A stretch of DNA of 64,000 bases from Burkholderiales bacterium (GTDB lineage Bacteria > Pseudomonadota > Gammaproteobacteria > Burkholderiales > Burkholderiaceae_C), in assembly GCA_016185015.1 (NCBI GenBank), contig JACPOI010000015.1, positions 1-64,000 of the forward strand. Reading direction: 5' to 3'. The position numbers and the translations under genes were made by a program. Shown here piece after piece: positions 17,298 through 27,784 of this stretch. Each line of letters starts with the position of its first letter. The first letter of the stretch is position 1. The notes below the pieces were generated by a model. The model was given only the letters and a program-made list of their open reading frames with translations, made no database searches and had not been told where the DNA came from.

Positions 17298-18400
17298 GCC
17301 GGCCCCCCCTTCTTGCGCAATGCCTTGCCGTGTTCGGGCGAGGGCCACAGGCCGCGCGGGCGCAGCAGCATGACCACGATCATGGCCAGGGCGATCAGCA
17401 GCTGGCGCAGGATGGAGGCATCCAGCCGCCCGTCCGTCATGGATTGCAGCGGGCCGGCCACGTAACGCAGCACCTCGGGCAGGGAGGCCAGCAGCACCGC
17501 GCCCAAGATCACGCCCGGCAGGTGGCCGATGCCGCCCAGCACCACCATGGCCACGATCATCACGGACTCCATGAGGCTGAAGGACTCGGGCGAGATGAAG
17601 CCCTGGAAGGCCGCGAACATGGCGCCCGAGACGCCGCCGAAGGTGGCCCCCATGCCGAAGGCCAGCAGCTTCATATTGCGCGTGTTGATGCCCATGGCCT
17701 TGGCGGCGATCTCGTCCTCGCGGATGGCCATCCAGGCGCGGCCGATGCGTGAGAACTCGATGCGGTGGCAGATCACCACGCTCACCACCACCAGCGCCAG
17801 GAAGAGGTAGTAATACATCGTGACCGGCGCTACGTCGAAACCAAAGACGTTGAGCTTCTTGCCCAGGTCGAAGCCGAAGAACTTGATGGAGTCGATCTGG
17901 CCGATGCCCTTGGGGCCGTTGGTGATGTTGACCGGATGGTCCAGGTTGTTCAGGAAGACGCGGATGATCTCGCCGAAGCCCAGCGTCACGATGGCCAGGT
18001 AGTCGCCCCGCAATCTCAAGGTGGGTGCCCCCAGCAGCACGCCGAAAGCGCCGGCCAGCAAGGCCCCCAGCGGGATCACCAGCCACAACGGCGTGTGCAG
18101 GCCGTTGGGGAACATGGCGGCAAAGGCGGGGAAGTGGTCGCTCAGGTGGGGCGAGGCCAGCAGGCCGAACATGTACGCGCCGATGGCGAAGAAGGCCACG
18201 AAACCCAGGTCCAGCAGGCCGGCGTAGCCCACCACGATGTTCAGGCCCAGGGCCAGCAAGACGAAGAGCAGGGCCATGTCCAGGATGCGCACCCAGGCAT
18301 TGCCGTAGCCCTGCAGGATGAGCGGCAGCACCAGCAGGCCGACGGCCGCGACCAGGATGGCGACGAGGCGCTGGCGGGAAGTCATCTGTATGTGTTTCAT
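17294..18400 (-). CDS. livM: Branched-chain amino acid ABC transporter, permease LivM
   Basis: A 368-residue membrane protein with about ten hydrophobic segments, beginning RLVAILVAAVGLLVLPLILQ. The permease signature LLDLGFVAFFAIGAYMFGLL follows the LGLNIVVGYAG motif typical of LivM, and the EAA-like coupling loop is around GRAWMAIREDEIAAKAMGIN. It forms the inner-membrane channel with LivH. It begins one base after the livH stop and overlaps livG by four bases. The C-terminus is basic (ALRKKGG). Confidence 0.93.
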   Translation of the reverse strand: MKHIQMTSRQRLVAILVAAVGLLVLPLILQGYGNAWVRILDMALLFVLLALGLNIVVGYAGLLDLGFVAFFAIGAYMFGLLASPHLSDHFPAFAAMFPNGLHTPLWLVIPLGALLAGAFGVLLGAPTLRLRGDYLAIVTLGFGEIIRVFLNNLDHPVNITNGPKGIGQIDSIKFFGFDLGKKLNVFGFDVAPVTMYYYLFLALVVVSVVICHRIEFSRIGRAWMAIREDEIAAKAMGINTRNMKLLAFGMGATFGGVSGAMFAAFQGFISPESFSLMESVMIVAMVVLGGIGHLPGVILGAVLLASLPEVLRYVAGPLQSMTDGRLDASILRQLLIALAMIVVMLLRPRGLWPSPEHGKALRKKGGPA

Positions 18401-18401
18401 C

Positions 18402-19322
18402 TCAGGCCCGGTCCGCTACACGTTCGCCCAGCAGGCCCGAGGGCCGCAGCGTGAGCACCACGATCAGCACGATGAAGGCAAAGATGTCGGCGTAGTGGCT
18501 GCCCAGCACACCGCCCGTGAGGTCGCCGATGTAACCCGCGCCGATGGATTCGATCAGGCCCAGCAGCACACCGCCCACCACGGCCCCTGCCAGGTTGCCG
18601 ATGCCGCCAAAGACCGCGGCCGTGAAAGCCTTGAGCCCGGGCAGGAAGCCCATGGTGTGCTGCACCGTACCGTAGTTGCTGGCCCACATCACGCCGGCAA
18701 TCGCGGCCAGCACGGCACCGATGATGAAGGTGGCCGAAATCACGCGGTCCGGCTGCACGCCCATGAGGGCGGCCACACGCGGGTTCTCGGCCGTGGCGCG
18801 CATGGCGCGGCCGAGTTTGGTGGCATGCACCAGCCACATCAGTGCGGCGAGCGTGAGCGCGGTGACCACCAGGATCATGATCTGCGTGGGCGTGATGCTG
18901 GCGCCGCCGAGCTGGATGGGCGTGCTGGGCAGCAGCGTGGGGTAGGACTTGAAGTTGGGCTTCCAGATGATCATGGCCATGGTCTGCAGCAGGATGGACA
19001 TGCCGATGGCGGTGATCAGCGGGGCCAGGCGCGGGCTGTTGCGCAGCGGCCGATAGGCCACCTTCTCGATGCTGTAGTTCAGCGCGGCGGCCAGCACGCA
19101 GGCCACGATGAGGGCGATGATCAGCACCAGCCAGGGCGGCAGCAGGGGCTGCAGCACGCCGATCACGCTCCAGCTCACCAGCGCGCCGACCATCAGCACC
19201 TCGCCATGCGCGAAGTTGATCAGGCCGATGATGCCGTACACCATGGTGTAACCCAGCGCCACCAGAGCGTACATGCTGCCCAGTACCAGCCCGTTGATGA
19301 TTTGCTGCAGGAAAATATCCAT
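18402..19322 (-). CDS. livH: Branched-chain amino acid ABC transporter, permease LivH
   Basis: A 306-residue membrane protein with about eight hydrophobic segments. It begins with the LivH hallmark QQIINGLVLGSMYALVALGY and continues TMVYGIIGLINFAHGE. The coupling loop GRAMRATAENPRVAALMGV and the late FGGIGNLAGAVVGG are typical of the family. It is the first liv gene in the order H-M-G-F. The upstream gene on the same strand, rarA, ends only 48 bp away, so the operon promoter is either in that gap or inside rarA. Confidence 0.93.
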   Translation of the reverse strand: MDIFLQQIINGLVLGSMYALVALGYTMVYGIIGLINFAHGEVLMVGALVSWSVIGVLQPLLPPWLVLIIALIVACVLAAALNYSIEKVAYRPLRNSPRLAPLITAIGMSILLQTMAMIIWKPNFKSYPTLLPSTPIQLGGASITPTQIMILVVTALTLAALMWLVHATKLGRAMRATAENPRVAALMGVQPDRVISATFIIGAVLAAIAGVMWASNYGTVQHTMGFLPGLKAFTAAVFGGIGNLAGAVVGGVLLGLIESIGAGYIGDLTGGVLGSHYADIFAFIVLIVVLTLRPSGLLGERVADRA

Positions 19323-19370
19323 AGATTCCCATCTGCAAGCTTCATGCCACTTGCATCCGGTCCCGTGTTT

Positions 19371-20669
19371 TTATGGCTGGTTCCGACTCTTTTCGTTCAG
19401 CGCGCGCAGCGCACGCATCTTCTCGGCGATTTTGATCTCCAGGCCGCGTTCCACGGGTCGGTAGAAACCCGGCTCGGCCATGCCCTCGGGCAGATAACTC
19501 TCACCGGCCGCAAAACCTCCGGCCTCGTCATGCGCGTAGCGGTAGCCCTTGCCGTAGTCCAGCTCCTTCATGAGCTTGGTCGGTGCATTGCGCAGGTGCA
19601 TGGGCACCGGGCGGGTGCCGTCCTTCTTGATGAAGGCTTTGGCCTCGTTGTAGGCCTTGTAGACGGCATTGCTCTTGGGGGCAATGGCAAGGTACACCAC
19701 GCACTCGGCCAGGGCCAGTTCGCCCTCGGGCGAACCCAGGCGCTCGTAGACCTCGGCCGCGTCCAGCGCCAAGCGCAGCGCACGCGGATCGGCCAGGCCC
19801 ACGTCTTCACTCGCCATGCGCACCAGGCGGCGCGCCATGTAACGCGGGTCGGCCCCGCCATCGAGCATGCGCATGAACCAGTAGAGCGAGGCGTCGGGGT
19901 CCGACCCGCGCACCGACTTGTGCAGCGCGCTGATGGTGTCGTAGAACTGCTCGCCGCCCTTGTCGTAACGGCGCATGCGCTCGCCCAGCACCTTGATCAG
20001 CCACTCGTCGCTGATGTGTGCCTGCTTCTGCTGCGTGGCGGCCACGGCCAGGGTTTCCAGCGTGTTGAGCAGGCGGCGCGCATCGCCGTCGGCATAGGCG
20101 ATGAGCCGGTCGCGCGCCGCATCTTCCATGGGCGGCACGGCGTTGATGTCGAGCGCGCGTTGCACGATCTGCTTCAGATCCTCTTCGCTCAGCGACTGCA
20201 GCACATAGACCGCCGCGCGCGACAGCAGGGCGGAGTTGACCTCGAAGGACGGGTTCTCGGTGGTGGCGCCGATGAAGGTGAACAGGCCGGACTCCACGTG
20301 CGGCAAAAACGCGTCCTGCTGGCTCTTGTTGAATCGGTGCACCTCGTCCACGAAAACGATGGTGCGCTTGCCCTGGCCCAGCGCCACCTGCGCCATCTCC
20401 ACCGCCTCGCGGATGTCCTTCACGCCGCCCAGCACCGCGCTGATGCTGATGAACTGCGCCCCAAAGGCATCGGCCATGAGCCGCGCAATCGTGGTCTTGC
20501 CCGTGCCCGGCGGGCCCCAGAGGATGCAGCTGTGCGGCTGGCCCGACTCGAAGGCAATGCGCAGGGGCATGCCTTCGCCCAGCAACTGCTGCTGGCCGAT
20601 GACTTCGCCCAGGGTTTTGGGGCGCAGGCGTTCGGCTAATGGCTGGTGCGGCGGGGCAGCGGTTGACAT
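19371..20669 (-). CDS. rarA: Replication-associated recombination ATPase RarA
   Basis: RarA (MgsA) is a AAA+ clamp-loader-like ATPase acting at stalled replication forks. The 432 residues include Walker A GPPGTGKTTIARLMA (about residue 52), Walker B IVFVDEVHRFNKSQQDAFLP, sensor 1 FIGATTENPSFEVNSALLSR, and the family-specific C-terminal stretches GSDPDASLYWFMRMLDGGAD and MHLRNAPTKLMKELDYGKGY. Full length is present. It is followed by livH on the same strand and preceded by the repeat at 20728. Confidence 0.94.
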   Translation of the reverse strand: MSTAAPPHQPLAERLRPKTLGEVIGQQQLLGEGMPLRIAFESGQPHSCILWGPPGTGKTTIARLMADAFGAQFISISAVLGGVKDIREAVEMAQVALGQGKRTIVFVDEVHRFNKSQQDAFLPHVESGLFTFIGATTENPSFEVNSALLSRAAVYVLQSLSEEDLKQIVQRALDINAVPPMEDAARDRLIAYADGDARRLLNTLETLAVAATQQKQAHISDEWLIKVLGERMRRYDKGGEQFYDTISALHKSVRGSDPDASLYWFMRMLDGGADPRYMARRLVRMASEDVGLADPRALRLALDAAEVYERLGSPEGELALAECVVYLAIAPKSNAVYKAYNEAKAFIKKDGTRPVPMHLRNAPTKLMKELDYGKGYRYAHDEAGGFAAGESYLPEGMAEPGFYRPVERGLEIKIAEKMRALRALNEKSRNQP

Positions 20670-20727
20670 GCGGGGATTCTAGGGGTTCAGCTTTTCTGTT
20701 GGCTTACCCTTGAGTGTCCGTCGCATT

Positions 20728-20990
20728 GCCGGGATGTGCCCCCGGCAGGGCAGTAACTTTCTTTTGCTTCGCCAAAAGAAAGTCACCAAAGAAAAGGCGA
20801 GCCGGATTCGTCGACCCTCCGCTGCGCTACGGGCACGCTGCGTTGCTCGGGACCGGCGGGAAGCGCAGAAACTCGCTGCGCTCAAACATCTGCGCTTCTT
20901 GATCCGCCGCTCCCTGCGCTACTCGCCTCCTCATTACGGCGGGGGAGCCGGATACCGAAACCCACAAGGACGCGCCATGGCGCGTCCTTG

Positions 20991-20991
<1 letters not shown>
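20728..20991 (+). repeat. Structured intergenic repeat, copy A
   Basis: This 264-bp non-coding unit has four parts. A GCCGGG/CCCGGC hairpin (20728-20745) comes first. A perfect 11-bp hairpin follows (20756-20766 with 20773-20783), then AAAGAAAAGGCGAGCCG. A 10-bp stem GAAGCGCAGA/TCTGCGCTTC (20860-20869, 20889-20898) carries a 19-base loop AACTCGCTGCGCTCAAACA. The end is a perfect 28-base palindrome (20964-20991). The same order recurs at 31395-31664 and, inverted, at 31910-31637. Stem sequences differ between copies in compensating ways while the loop is kept. The last base is also the final stop-codon base of the neighbouring GIY-YIG gene. Confidence 0.85.
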
Positions 20992-21359
<368 letters not shown>

Positions 21360-21421
21360 TCAGGGTTAACGCCAGATACAAGAACCTGCGAAAATTACGG
21401 GCTCGCAGTCCCACCCACCCC

Positions 21422-22057
21422 ATGACCTACTCCGTCAAAGAAATCTTCTACACCTTGCAAGGCGAGGGTGCGCAGTCCGGCCGGGCGGCCGTGTTCTGCC
21501 GTTTTGCCGGCTGCAACCTCTGGAGCGGGCGCGAGGAAGACCGGGCCGGGGCCGTCTGCAAGTTCTGCGACACGGACTTCGTCGGCACCGACGGCACGGG
21601 CGGTGGCAAGTTCGCCACGGCCGATGCGCTGGCCGAGGCCATCGAGAAAAGCTGGGAACCCCAGGGCCGGGCTGGCCGTTACGTGGTGCTGACCGGCGGC
21701 GAGCCGCTGCTGCAGGTGGACGAGGCGCTGACCAAAGCTTTGCATGCACGCGGCTTCACGATTGCTGTAGAGACCAATGGCACGGTGCCGCCGCCGCCGG
21801 GGCTGGACTGGATCTGTGTGAGCCCCAAGGCGCAGGCCGAGGTGGTCTTGAAGCAGGGTAATGAGCTGAAGCTGGTCTACCCGCAGGTGGACGTGGACCC
21901 GGCGCGTTTCGAAGGCCTGGCCTTCGAGCATTTCTTCCTGCAGCCCATGGACGGGCCGGACCGCGCGGCCAACACGGCGCGCGCGATTGAATACTGTCAA
22001 CAACACCCCCAGTGGCGGCTGGGCATCCAGTCGCACAAGATGATCGGAATCCGGTGA
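21422..22057 (+). CDS. queE: 7-carboxy-7-deazaguanine synthase
   Basis: QueE is the radical-SAM enzyme converting 6-carboxytetrahydropterin to 7-carboxy-7-deazaguanine in queuosine biosynthesis. The 211 residues begin with the family motif VKEIFYTLQGEGAQSGRAAV. The cluster cysteines are Cys31, Cys46 and Cys49 in a C-x14-C-x2-C spacing, the pattern of the Burkholderia-type QueE, not the standard C-x3-C-x2-C. The GGEPLLQ SAM-binding and ETNGT segments follow. The stop and queD start share one base (TGATG), so the two are translationally coupled. Confidence 0.94.
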   Translation: MTYSVKEIFYTLQGEGAQSGRAAVFCRFAGCNLWSGREEDRAGAVCKFCDTDFVGTDGTGGGKFATADALAEAIEKSWEPQGRAGRYVVLTGGEPLLQVDEALTKALHARGFTIAVETNGTVPPPPGLDWICVSPKAQAEVVLKQGNELKLVYPQVDVDPARFEGLAFEHFFLQPMDGPDRAANTARAIEYCQQHPQWRLGIQSHKMIGIR

Positions 22058-22419
22058 TGTACGAGATCAGCCAGCGTTTTTTCTTTGACGCCGCCCACAC
22101 CCTGCGCCGCGAGATCGAGGCCGAGGGCAGCAAGCGCGTGCACGGCCATACCTACTACGCCGAGGTCTTCGTGCGCGGCGAGCCGCAGGGCAAATCCGGC
22201 ATGGTGCTGGACCTGGGTTACGTCCGGCGCGAGGTGGACGTGCTACGCGAGAAGCTGGATCACCATTTTCTCGACGAGGTGGCGGGCCTGGGCATCCCCA
22301 CGCTGGAAAACCTCTGCGCCTTCATCTGGAAGGAACTGCAGCCCAAGGTGCCGGGTCTGTCGGCGGTGACGGTGGAGAGGCATGCCATTGGTGACAAGTG
22401 CGTCTACCGGCCGGATTGA
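22057..22419 (+). CDS. queD: 6-carboxytetrahydropterin synthase-like protein (QueD family)
   Basis: A 120-residue T-fold protein of the QueD/PTPS family, coupled to queE, which supports the second step of preQ0 synthesis. Zinc ligands are visible as His14 (FDAAH), His29 and His31 (VHGHTYY). The GKSGMVLDLGYV strand and ERHAIGDKC segment near the end match the family. The position of the usual catalytic Cys, four residues before His29, is Ser25. Other Cys residues occur only late (in LENLCAFIW and DKCVY), so either a variant mechanism applies or a different residue substitutes. Start is the ATG inside TGATG. Confidence 0.88.
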   Translation: MYEISQRFFFDAAHTLRREIEAEGSKRVHGHTYYAEVFVRGEPQGKSGMVLDLGYVRREVDVLREKLDHHFLDEVAGLGIPTLENLCAFIWKELQPKVPGLSAVTVERHAIGDKCVYRPD

Positions 22420-22437
22420 GGCCCGGTAGCGCAATCC

Positions 22438-23157
22438 ATGCGATCCGTCCCTGCCTCCTATTACTGGAGCGGTGAAACCATCCGCAGCCGAAGCGTGAGT
22501 GACGTCGTGCTGACAGGTACAGTTGATGTGCCTGCCCCCTCTGCCAGACTGGTGGCCGATTGGAACCGGGAGATAGCGCTGCGCCTGGACCTGGAACCCG
22601 GCGACGTCGAGACCTTGCCTTTGGCGCGCGCGCGCGTGCGCTGGCCTGAGTATCGACTCTGTGTGCAGGCGGTGGCCGACTGGACGCGTTCGCTCGGTCT
22701 GCAGGAGGTGCTGGCCTCCAGTGAGGTCGCTCTCATGGCCTGCCGCGGTGCCAGGTACCACCATGATGGCGAACGTTACGGCGGTGCAGCCTTTTGCAAT
22801 CTCTTCCTGAGCGAGGACCGGGGGCTGGACCTGCATTTCCCGGCGATAGGTCTTCGCATTCCCCTGACCCGGGGGACGGCCGTGATCTTCGATACGGGCC
22901 AGCCTCACGCCGTCATAAACCGCGGCAGCAGCGGCTTTGATGTGGCCGATTTCCCGCCCGACCCGGAGCGCAATCAGGTCTTCCTGAGCTGGGAGCTTCC
23001 CATCGAGGATGTCCACGTCGCGCGCGCGCTGCGGATCGCCTTCGACATCGACCCCACAACGGCCTTGCGCCTTGAGGACGAGCAGGTCTGGATCAACGGC
23101 GCACGGGCCCGCGTCTGCCCGGTGACGGGCCGGTGGACCCCGGCTGATCCCGCTTAG
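22438..23157 (+). CDS. Putative Fe(II)/2-oxoglutarate-type oxygenase of unknown substrate
   Basis: I do not recognise a named family for this 239-residue protein. The middle (residues about 100-165) reads like a double-stranded beta-helix: [12 protein letters not shown] gives a His108-x-Asp110 pair, then [17 protein letters not shown], and [13 protein letters not shown] gives His157 and Arg162. H-x-D...H plus a nearby Arg is the facial triad of Fe(II)/2OG oxygenases. No transporter or pathway genes flank it to suggest a substrate. It starts 19 bp after queD, possibly as a third operon gene. Its stop overlaps the ppc stop by four bases in convergent orientation. Confidence 0.6.
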   Translation: MRSVPASYYWSGETIRSRSVSDVVLTGTVDVPAPSARLVADWNREIALRLDLEPGDVETLPLARARVRWPEYRLCVQAVADWTRSLGLQEVLASSEVALMACRGARYHHDGERYGGAAFCNLFLSEDRGLDLHFPAIGLRIPLTRGTAVIFDTGQPHAVINRGSSGFDVADFPPDPERNQVFLSWELPIEDVHVARALRIAFDIDPTTALRLEDEQVWINGARARVCPVTGRWTPADPA

Positions 23158-25955
23158 CCCGTGTTGCGCAAGCCCGCCGCAATACCGTTGATCGAGATGT
23201 GGATGCCGCGGCGCACGCGTTCATCGGCCTGGCCGGCGCGGTAACGCCGCATCAGCTCCACCTGCAGGTGGTGCAGCGGATCGATGTAGGGGAAACGGTG
23301 GCGGATGGAGCGCTGCAGGGCAGCGTTGCCGGCCAGACGCTGTTTTTCGCCGGTGAGCAGGGTGAGGGCATGCACGGTGCGCTGCCATTCGGCCTCGATC
23401 TGGGTGAACACCTTCTTGCGCAGCTTGCCGTCGCCCACCAGTTCGGCGTAGCGCGAGCCCAGCGCCAGGTCGCTCTTGGCCAGCACCATGTCCATGTTGG
23501 AGAGCAGGGTCTTGAAGAAGGGCCACTGGCGAGCCATCTTCTGCAGCAGGGCCAGGCGTTCCTTGGCGGCTTTGGGGCCTTCGGCGTTCAGGAAGTTCTC
23601 CACCGCGGTGCCGAAACCGTACCAGCCGGGCAGGGTGACGCGGCATTGGCCCCAGCTGAAGCCCCAGGGGATGGCGCGCAGGTCTTCGATCTTCTGCGTG
23701 GCCTTGCGCGAGGCCGGGCGTGAGCCGATGTTGAGCTCGGCGATCTCGCGGATCGGGGTGGAGCCGAAGAAGTACTCGGCAAAACCCGGGGTGTCGTAGA
23801 CCAGGGCACGGTAGGTGGCCATGCTGCCTTGCGACAGCGCCTCGGCGGCCTTCAGGTAGGTGGGGGCAGCAGGCTTGGTGGGTTGCAGCAGCGTGGCTTC
23901 CAGCGTGGCGGCCACCAGGGTTTCCAGGTTGCGCCGGCCGATCTCGGGGTTGGAGTACTTGGAGGCGATCACCTCGCCCTGCTCGGTCAGGCGGATCTGA
24001 CCGCGCACCGTGCCCGGGGGCTGGGCCAGGATGGCCTGGTAACTCGGTCCGCCGCCGCGGCCCACGGTGCCACCGCGGCCATGGAAGAGGCGCAGTTGCA
24101 CCGGCGCCAGCTGGTCGAACAGCTCCACCAGCGCGATCTCGGCGCGGTACAGCTCCCAGTTGCTGGTGAAGATGCCGCCGTCCTTGTTGCTGTCGGAGTA
24201 ACCCAGCATGATGTCCTGCTCGCCACCGCTGCGCCGGATCAGCGCGGCGATGCCGGGCAGGGCGTAGTAGTCGCGCATGATGGGCGCGGCCTGGCGCAGG
24301 TCTTCGATGGTCTCGAACAGGGGCACGACGATCAGGTCGTTCATGCAGTTCGGGTCGTCCAGCGTACCGCGCATCAGGCCCACTTCCTTCTGCAGCAGCA
24401 GCACTTCGAGCAGGTCGCTCACCGTCTCGGTGTGGCTGATGATGTAGTGGCGGATGGCTTCCACACCATAGCGCTTGCGCATATGCCGTGCGGTCTCGAA
24501 CACGGCCAGCTCACTCTGCGTGTGCGCGCTGTAGTCCACGCCCACCACACGCAGCGGCCGGGCGTCACCCAGCAGGCGCAGCAGCAGGGCGCGCTTGGCC
24601 ATTTCGTCGAGCTTCGAGTACTGCGACTCGATGCGCGCCGTGGCCAGCAGTTCGGCGATGACCTCTTCGTGCTTGTCCGAGCTCTGGCGCAGGTCCAGCG
24701 TGGCCAGGTGGAAGCCGAAGACTTCGACGGCGCGGATCAGCGGGCGCAGGCGCTGCTGCGTGAGGGCAGCGCCGTGGCGCGTGTTGAGCGAGGCGTCGAT
24801 GGTCTGCAGGTCGGCCAGGAAATCGGCCGCGCTGGCATAGGGGTTCTGCGGCGCCACGGCGTGGCGTGCGGCCTCGCCGCCGGTGAGTTCGTGCAGGGTG
24901 GCGGCCAGGCGTGCGTAGACGCCGATCAGCGCACGGCGGTAGGGCTCGTCCTTGCGGTGCTCGCTGGTGTCGGGCGAGCTGTCGGCCAGTTGGCGCATCT
25001 CGGGGCTGCAGCCCACCAGCAGCTCGGAGACAGAGAGCTCGCTGCCCAGCAGGTGCACCTCGGTCAGGTAGTGGCGCAGCGCCACGTCGGCCTGGCGGCC
25101 CAGGGCCATGGCCATGGTGTGCGCGCCGACGTTGGGGTTGCCGTCACGGTCGCCGCCGATCCAGTGGCCCATGCGCAGGAAGCTGTGCACATGGGCCTGG
25201 CCCAGCTCGCGCTCCAGGTTGGCATAGATGGCGGGGATCTCGCGCAGGAAGGTGGGCTCGTAGTAGCTCAGCGCGTTCTCGATCTCGTCGGCCACGCTGA
25301 GCTTGCTGCTGCGCACCAGGCGGGTCTGCCAGAGCTGCAGCACGCGCGCGCGCAGCTGGGCTTCATTGGCGGCGAGTTCGCGCGGGGTCAGCATGTCCTT
25401 GCGTGGGTCCACGCCGACGGCGCGGGTCTTGATCTCGTCGCGCTGCGTCAGCAGGCGGGCGATGTCGCGCTCGGCGTCCAGGATGCTCTTGCGCTGGACT
25501 TCGGTGGGGTGCGCGGTGAGCACGGGCGAGAGGTAGCTGTGCGCCAGGGTGTTGGCGATCATCTTGGGGCTGATGCCGGCCCAGCGCAGGCGTGACAGGG
25601 CGACGTCGATGCTGCCTTCCTGCTCGTTGCCGGCACGTTCGTGCACGGCACGGCGGCGGATGTGATGGCGGTCCTCGGCCAGGTTGGCCAGGTGGCTGAA
25701 ATAGGTGAAGGCGCGGATGACGCTGACGGTCTGGTCGTCGCTCAGGCCCTTGAGCAGCTTTTTCAGGGTCTTGTCGGCTTCCGTGTCGTCGTGGCGGCGG
25801 AAGGCCACCGAGAGCTTGCGAATCTGTTCGATCAGCTCGTAGGCGGCGCTGCCCTCCTGTTCGCGGATCACATCACCGAGGATGCGGCCGAGCAGGCGGA
25901 TGTCTTCGACCAGCGGTCGTTCATTGTCTCGGGAGCGGGCGGCGGGGGCGGGCAT
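23154..25955 (-). CDS. ppc: Phosphoenolpyruvate carboxylase
   Basis: This anaplerotic enzyme carboxylates PEP to oxaloacetate. At 933 residues it is full length. Catalytic landmarks are [13 protein letters not shown] with the essential His, [48 protein letters not shown] with the arginine/glycine loop, and the conserved C-terminal RNTG. The ATG at 25955 is used because it gives the family length; the open frame continues upstream only as antisense of hemC. It diverges from hemC across 123 bp and converges on the oxygenase-like gene with a 4-bp stop overlap. Confidence 0.95.
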   Translation of the reverse strand: MPAPAARSRDNERPLVEDIRLLGRILGDVIREQEGSAAYELIEQIRKLSVAFRRHDDTEADKTLKKLLKGLSDDQTVSVIRAFTYFSHLANLAEDRHHIRRRAVHERAGNEQEGSIDVALSRLRWAGISPKMIANTLAHSYLSPVLTAHPTEVQRKSILDAERDIARLLTQRDEIKTRAVGVDPRKDMLTPRELAANEAQLRARVLQLWQTRLVRSSKLSVADEIENALSYYEPTFLREIPAIYANLERELGQAHVHSFLRMGHWIGGDRDGNPNVGAHTMAMALGRQADVALRHYLTEVHLLGSELSVSELLVGCSPEMRQLADSSPDTSEHRKDEPYRRALIGVYARLAATLHELTGGEAARHAVAPQNPYASAADFLADLQTIDASLNTRHGAALTQQRLRPLIRAVEVFGFHLATLDLRQSSDKHEEVIAELLATARIESQYSKLDEMAKRALLLRLLGDARPLRVVGVDYSAHTQSELAVFETARHMRKRYGVEAIRHYIISHTETVSDLLEVLLLQKEVGLMRGTLDDPNCMNDLIVVPLFETIEDLRQAAPIMRDYYALPGIAALIRRSGGEQDIMLGYSDSNKDGGIFTSNWELYRAEIALVELFDQLAPVQLRLFHGRGGTVGRGGGPSYQAILAQPPGTVRGQIRLTEQGEVIASKYSNPEIGRRNLETLVAATLEATLLQPTKPAAPTYLKAAEALSQGSMATYRALVYDTPGFAEYFFGSTPIREIAELNIGSRPASRKATQKIEDLRAIPWGFSWGQCRVTLPGWYGFGTAVENFLNAEGPKAAKERLALLQKMARQWPFFKTLLSNMDMVLAKSDLALGSRYAELVGDGKLRKKVFTQIEAEWQRTVHALTLLTGEKQRLAGNAALQRSIRHRFPYIDPLHHLQVELMRRYRAGQADERVRRGIHISINGIAAGLRNTG

Positions 25956-25990
25956 GGCGAGGTACCGTGTGGTGTTAAATGGAGGCTCTG

Positions 25991-26008
25991 CGATGCATGC
26001 TAGCATCG
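25991..26008. promoter_or_regulatory. Inverted repeat between ppc and hemC
   Basis: CGATGC and GCATCG flank a 6-base ATGCTA spacer in the divergent ppc/hemC region. It may be a regulator site for one or both genes, but no specific regulator is suggested and a 6-bp dyad can occur by chance. Confidence 0.3.
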
Positions 26009-26078
26009 CCGGCTCGCTGATGTGTCCACGCTCTGTAACTGATGCATTGGCGACTTTTCCACACTCTCCAAGCGCCCG

Positions 26079-27008
26079 ATGAAACTGACCATTGCAACCC
26101 GTGAGAGCCGCCTGGCCCTCTGGCAGGCCGAGCACGTGAAAGCCCTGCTGGAGCAGCACGGCCACAGCGTCACGCTGCTGGGCATGACGACCAAGGGCGA
26201 CCAGATCCTGGACCGCTCCCTGAGCAAAGTGGGCGGCAAGGGACTGTTCGTCAAGGAACTCGAAGTCGCGCTGGAAGAAGGCCGCGCCGACCTGGCTGTG
26301 CATTCGCTCAAGGATGTGCCCATGGAACTGCCCGAGGGCTTTGCCCTGGCCTGCGTGATGGAACGCGAGGACCCGCGCGACGCCTTCGTTTCCCCGAAAT
26401 ACGCCAACCTGTCTGCGCTGCCCCAGGGGGCCGTGGTGGGCACCTCCAGCCTGCGCCGCGTGGCCCTGCTGCGTGCGACCCGCCCGGACCTGAAGATCGA
26501 GCCGCTGCGCGGCAACCTCGACACCCGCCTGCGCAAGCTGGACGAAGGGCAGTACGACGCCATCGTGCTGGCGGCGGCCGGCCTCAAGCGCCTGGGCCTG
26601 GAAAACCGCATCCGCGCCGTTTTCGCGCCGGGCGAGATGCTGCCCGCCGCCGGGCAGGGCGCGCTGGGCATCGAGATCCGCAGCGACCGCCAGGATGTCG
26701 CTGCCGCACTGGCACCTCTGGTGCACCAGGGCACCTGGCTGCGTGTGGCGGCCGAACGCGCCGTGAGCCGTGCCATGGGCGGCAGCTGTTCCATGCCGCT
26801 GGCGGCCTATGCCACGCTGGAGGGCGGCCATCTCACCATCCAGGCCGCCTGGGGCGACCCGGAGGGCCGTGTGGCCCTGGTGCGCGCCGACGCGGCGGCC
26901 TCCGTGGCGGAGCTGTCTGCCGCAGAGACGCTGGGCACGCAGGTCGCGGCCCGGCTCAAGGATGGCGTGCTGCGGGCCGGCGGTTCGCTGGATACCGAGA
27001 AGCACTGA
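26079..27008 (+). CDS. hemC: Hydroxymethylbilane synthase (porphobilinogen deaminase)
   Basis: HemC joins four porphobilinogens into hydroxymethylbilane for haem synthesis. The 309 residues start with [20 protein letters not shown], carry the [21 protein letters not shown] and [13 protein letters not shown] active-site segments, [17 protein letters not shown], and [20 protein letters not shown]. The dipyrromethane-cofactor cysteine is Cys237 in [11 protein letters not shown]. It heads the hemC-hemD-hemX-hemY run, with hemD only 5 bp downstream. Confidence 0.96.
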   Translation: MKLTIATRESRLALWQAEHVKALLEQHGHSVTLLGMTTKGDQILDRSLSKVGGKGLFVKELEVALEEGRADLAVHSLKDVPMELPEGFALACVMEREDPRDAFVSPKYANLSALPQGAVVGTSSLRRVALLRATRPDLKIEPLRGNLDTRLRKLDEGQYDAIVLAAAGLKRLGLENRIRAVFAPGEMLPAAGQGALGIEIRSDRQDVAAALAPLVHQGTWLRVAAERAVSRAMGGSCSMPLAAYATLEGGHLTIQAAWGDPEGRVALVRADAAASVAELSAAETLGTQVAARLKDGVLRAGGSLDTEKH

Positions 27009-27013
27009 GCACC

Positions 27014-27784
27014 ATGCAGGTCATCGTCACCCGCCCCCAGCGCGAGGCGCAGGACTGGGTGCAGGCGCTGCGGCAGGCAGGCCACCAGGCGCTGGCCCTG
27101 CCCCTGATTTCCATCGCTCCGGCACCCGATGCAGCCGCGTTGCAGCAGGCCTGGCGCCGGCTCGGCGGCTACCTGGGCCTGATGTTCGTCAGCGCCAATG
27201 CGGTCGACGGCTTTTTCGCCGCCCGCCCGGCCGATGCGCCATGGCCCGCCCAGGCCTGGGCCACCGGGCCCGGCACGGTCAATGCGCTCCTGCGCGCCGG
27301 CGTGCCGGCCTCGCAGATCACCGCGCCGCCAGCCGATGCCGCGCAATTCGACTCCGAAGCCTTGTGGCAGCAGGTCGCCAGCCGGATCCATCCTGGGGTG
27401 CGCGTGCTGATCGTGCGCGGCGCCGATGCGGCCGAGGGCAGCAGCCAGGGCACCGGGCGCGACTGGTTTGCGCGTCAGGTGGGCGACGCGGGCGGCACGG
27501 TGGATTTTGTCGCCAGCTATCAGCGCCAGCGTCCCTTGCTCGACACCACCCAGAGGCAACTCGCGCAGGCCGCCGCGGGCGACGGTTCGGTCTGGCTGTT
27601 CAGCAGCAGCGAGGCCGTGCTGAACCTGCAGGCCAGCCTGCCGCAGCAGGACTGGGGCGCCGCGCGTGCCGTGGCCACGCACGCGCGCATCGCCCAGGCG
27701 GCGCGTGCAGCCGGCTTTGCCGTGGTGCGCGAGTCACGCCCGGCCCTGGCCGACGTCCGGGCCTCGATAGAATCGATGCAATGA
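27014..27784 (+). CDS. hemD: Uroporphyrinogen-III synthase
   Basis: HemD closes and inverts the linear tetrapyrrole to uroporphyrinogen III. The 256-residue sequence is divergent, as usual for this family. It has recognisable segments [66 protein letters not shown] and the C-terminal [15 protein letters not shown]. Assignment relies strongly on its place 5 bp after hemC and its 4-bp ATGA overlap with hemX. Confidence 0.93.
   Translation: MQVIVTRPQREAQDWVQALRQAGHQALALPLISIAPAPDAAALQQAWRRLGGYLGLMFVSANAVDGFFAARPADAPWPAQAWATGPGTVNALLRAGVPASQITAPPADAAQFDSEALWQQVASRIHPGVRVLIVRGADAAEGSSQGTGRDWFARQVGDAGGTVDFVASYQRQRPLLDTTQRQLAQAAAGDGSVWLFSSSEAVLNLQASLPQQDWGAARAVATHARIAQAARAAGFAVVRESRPALADVRASIESMQ

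Noticed and set aside
18318-20639. Long plus-strand open frame opposite livH and rarA
   Set aside because: It crosses two real genes and an intergenic gap, is full of His/Gln/Asp runs and has no recognisable motif.
23829-25595. Long plus-strand open frame opposite ppc
   Set aside because: It has the composition of a GC-rich antisense frame (Gln/Val/His/Gly) and no domain; ppc motifs on the other strand are unmistakable.
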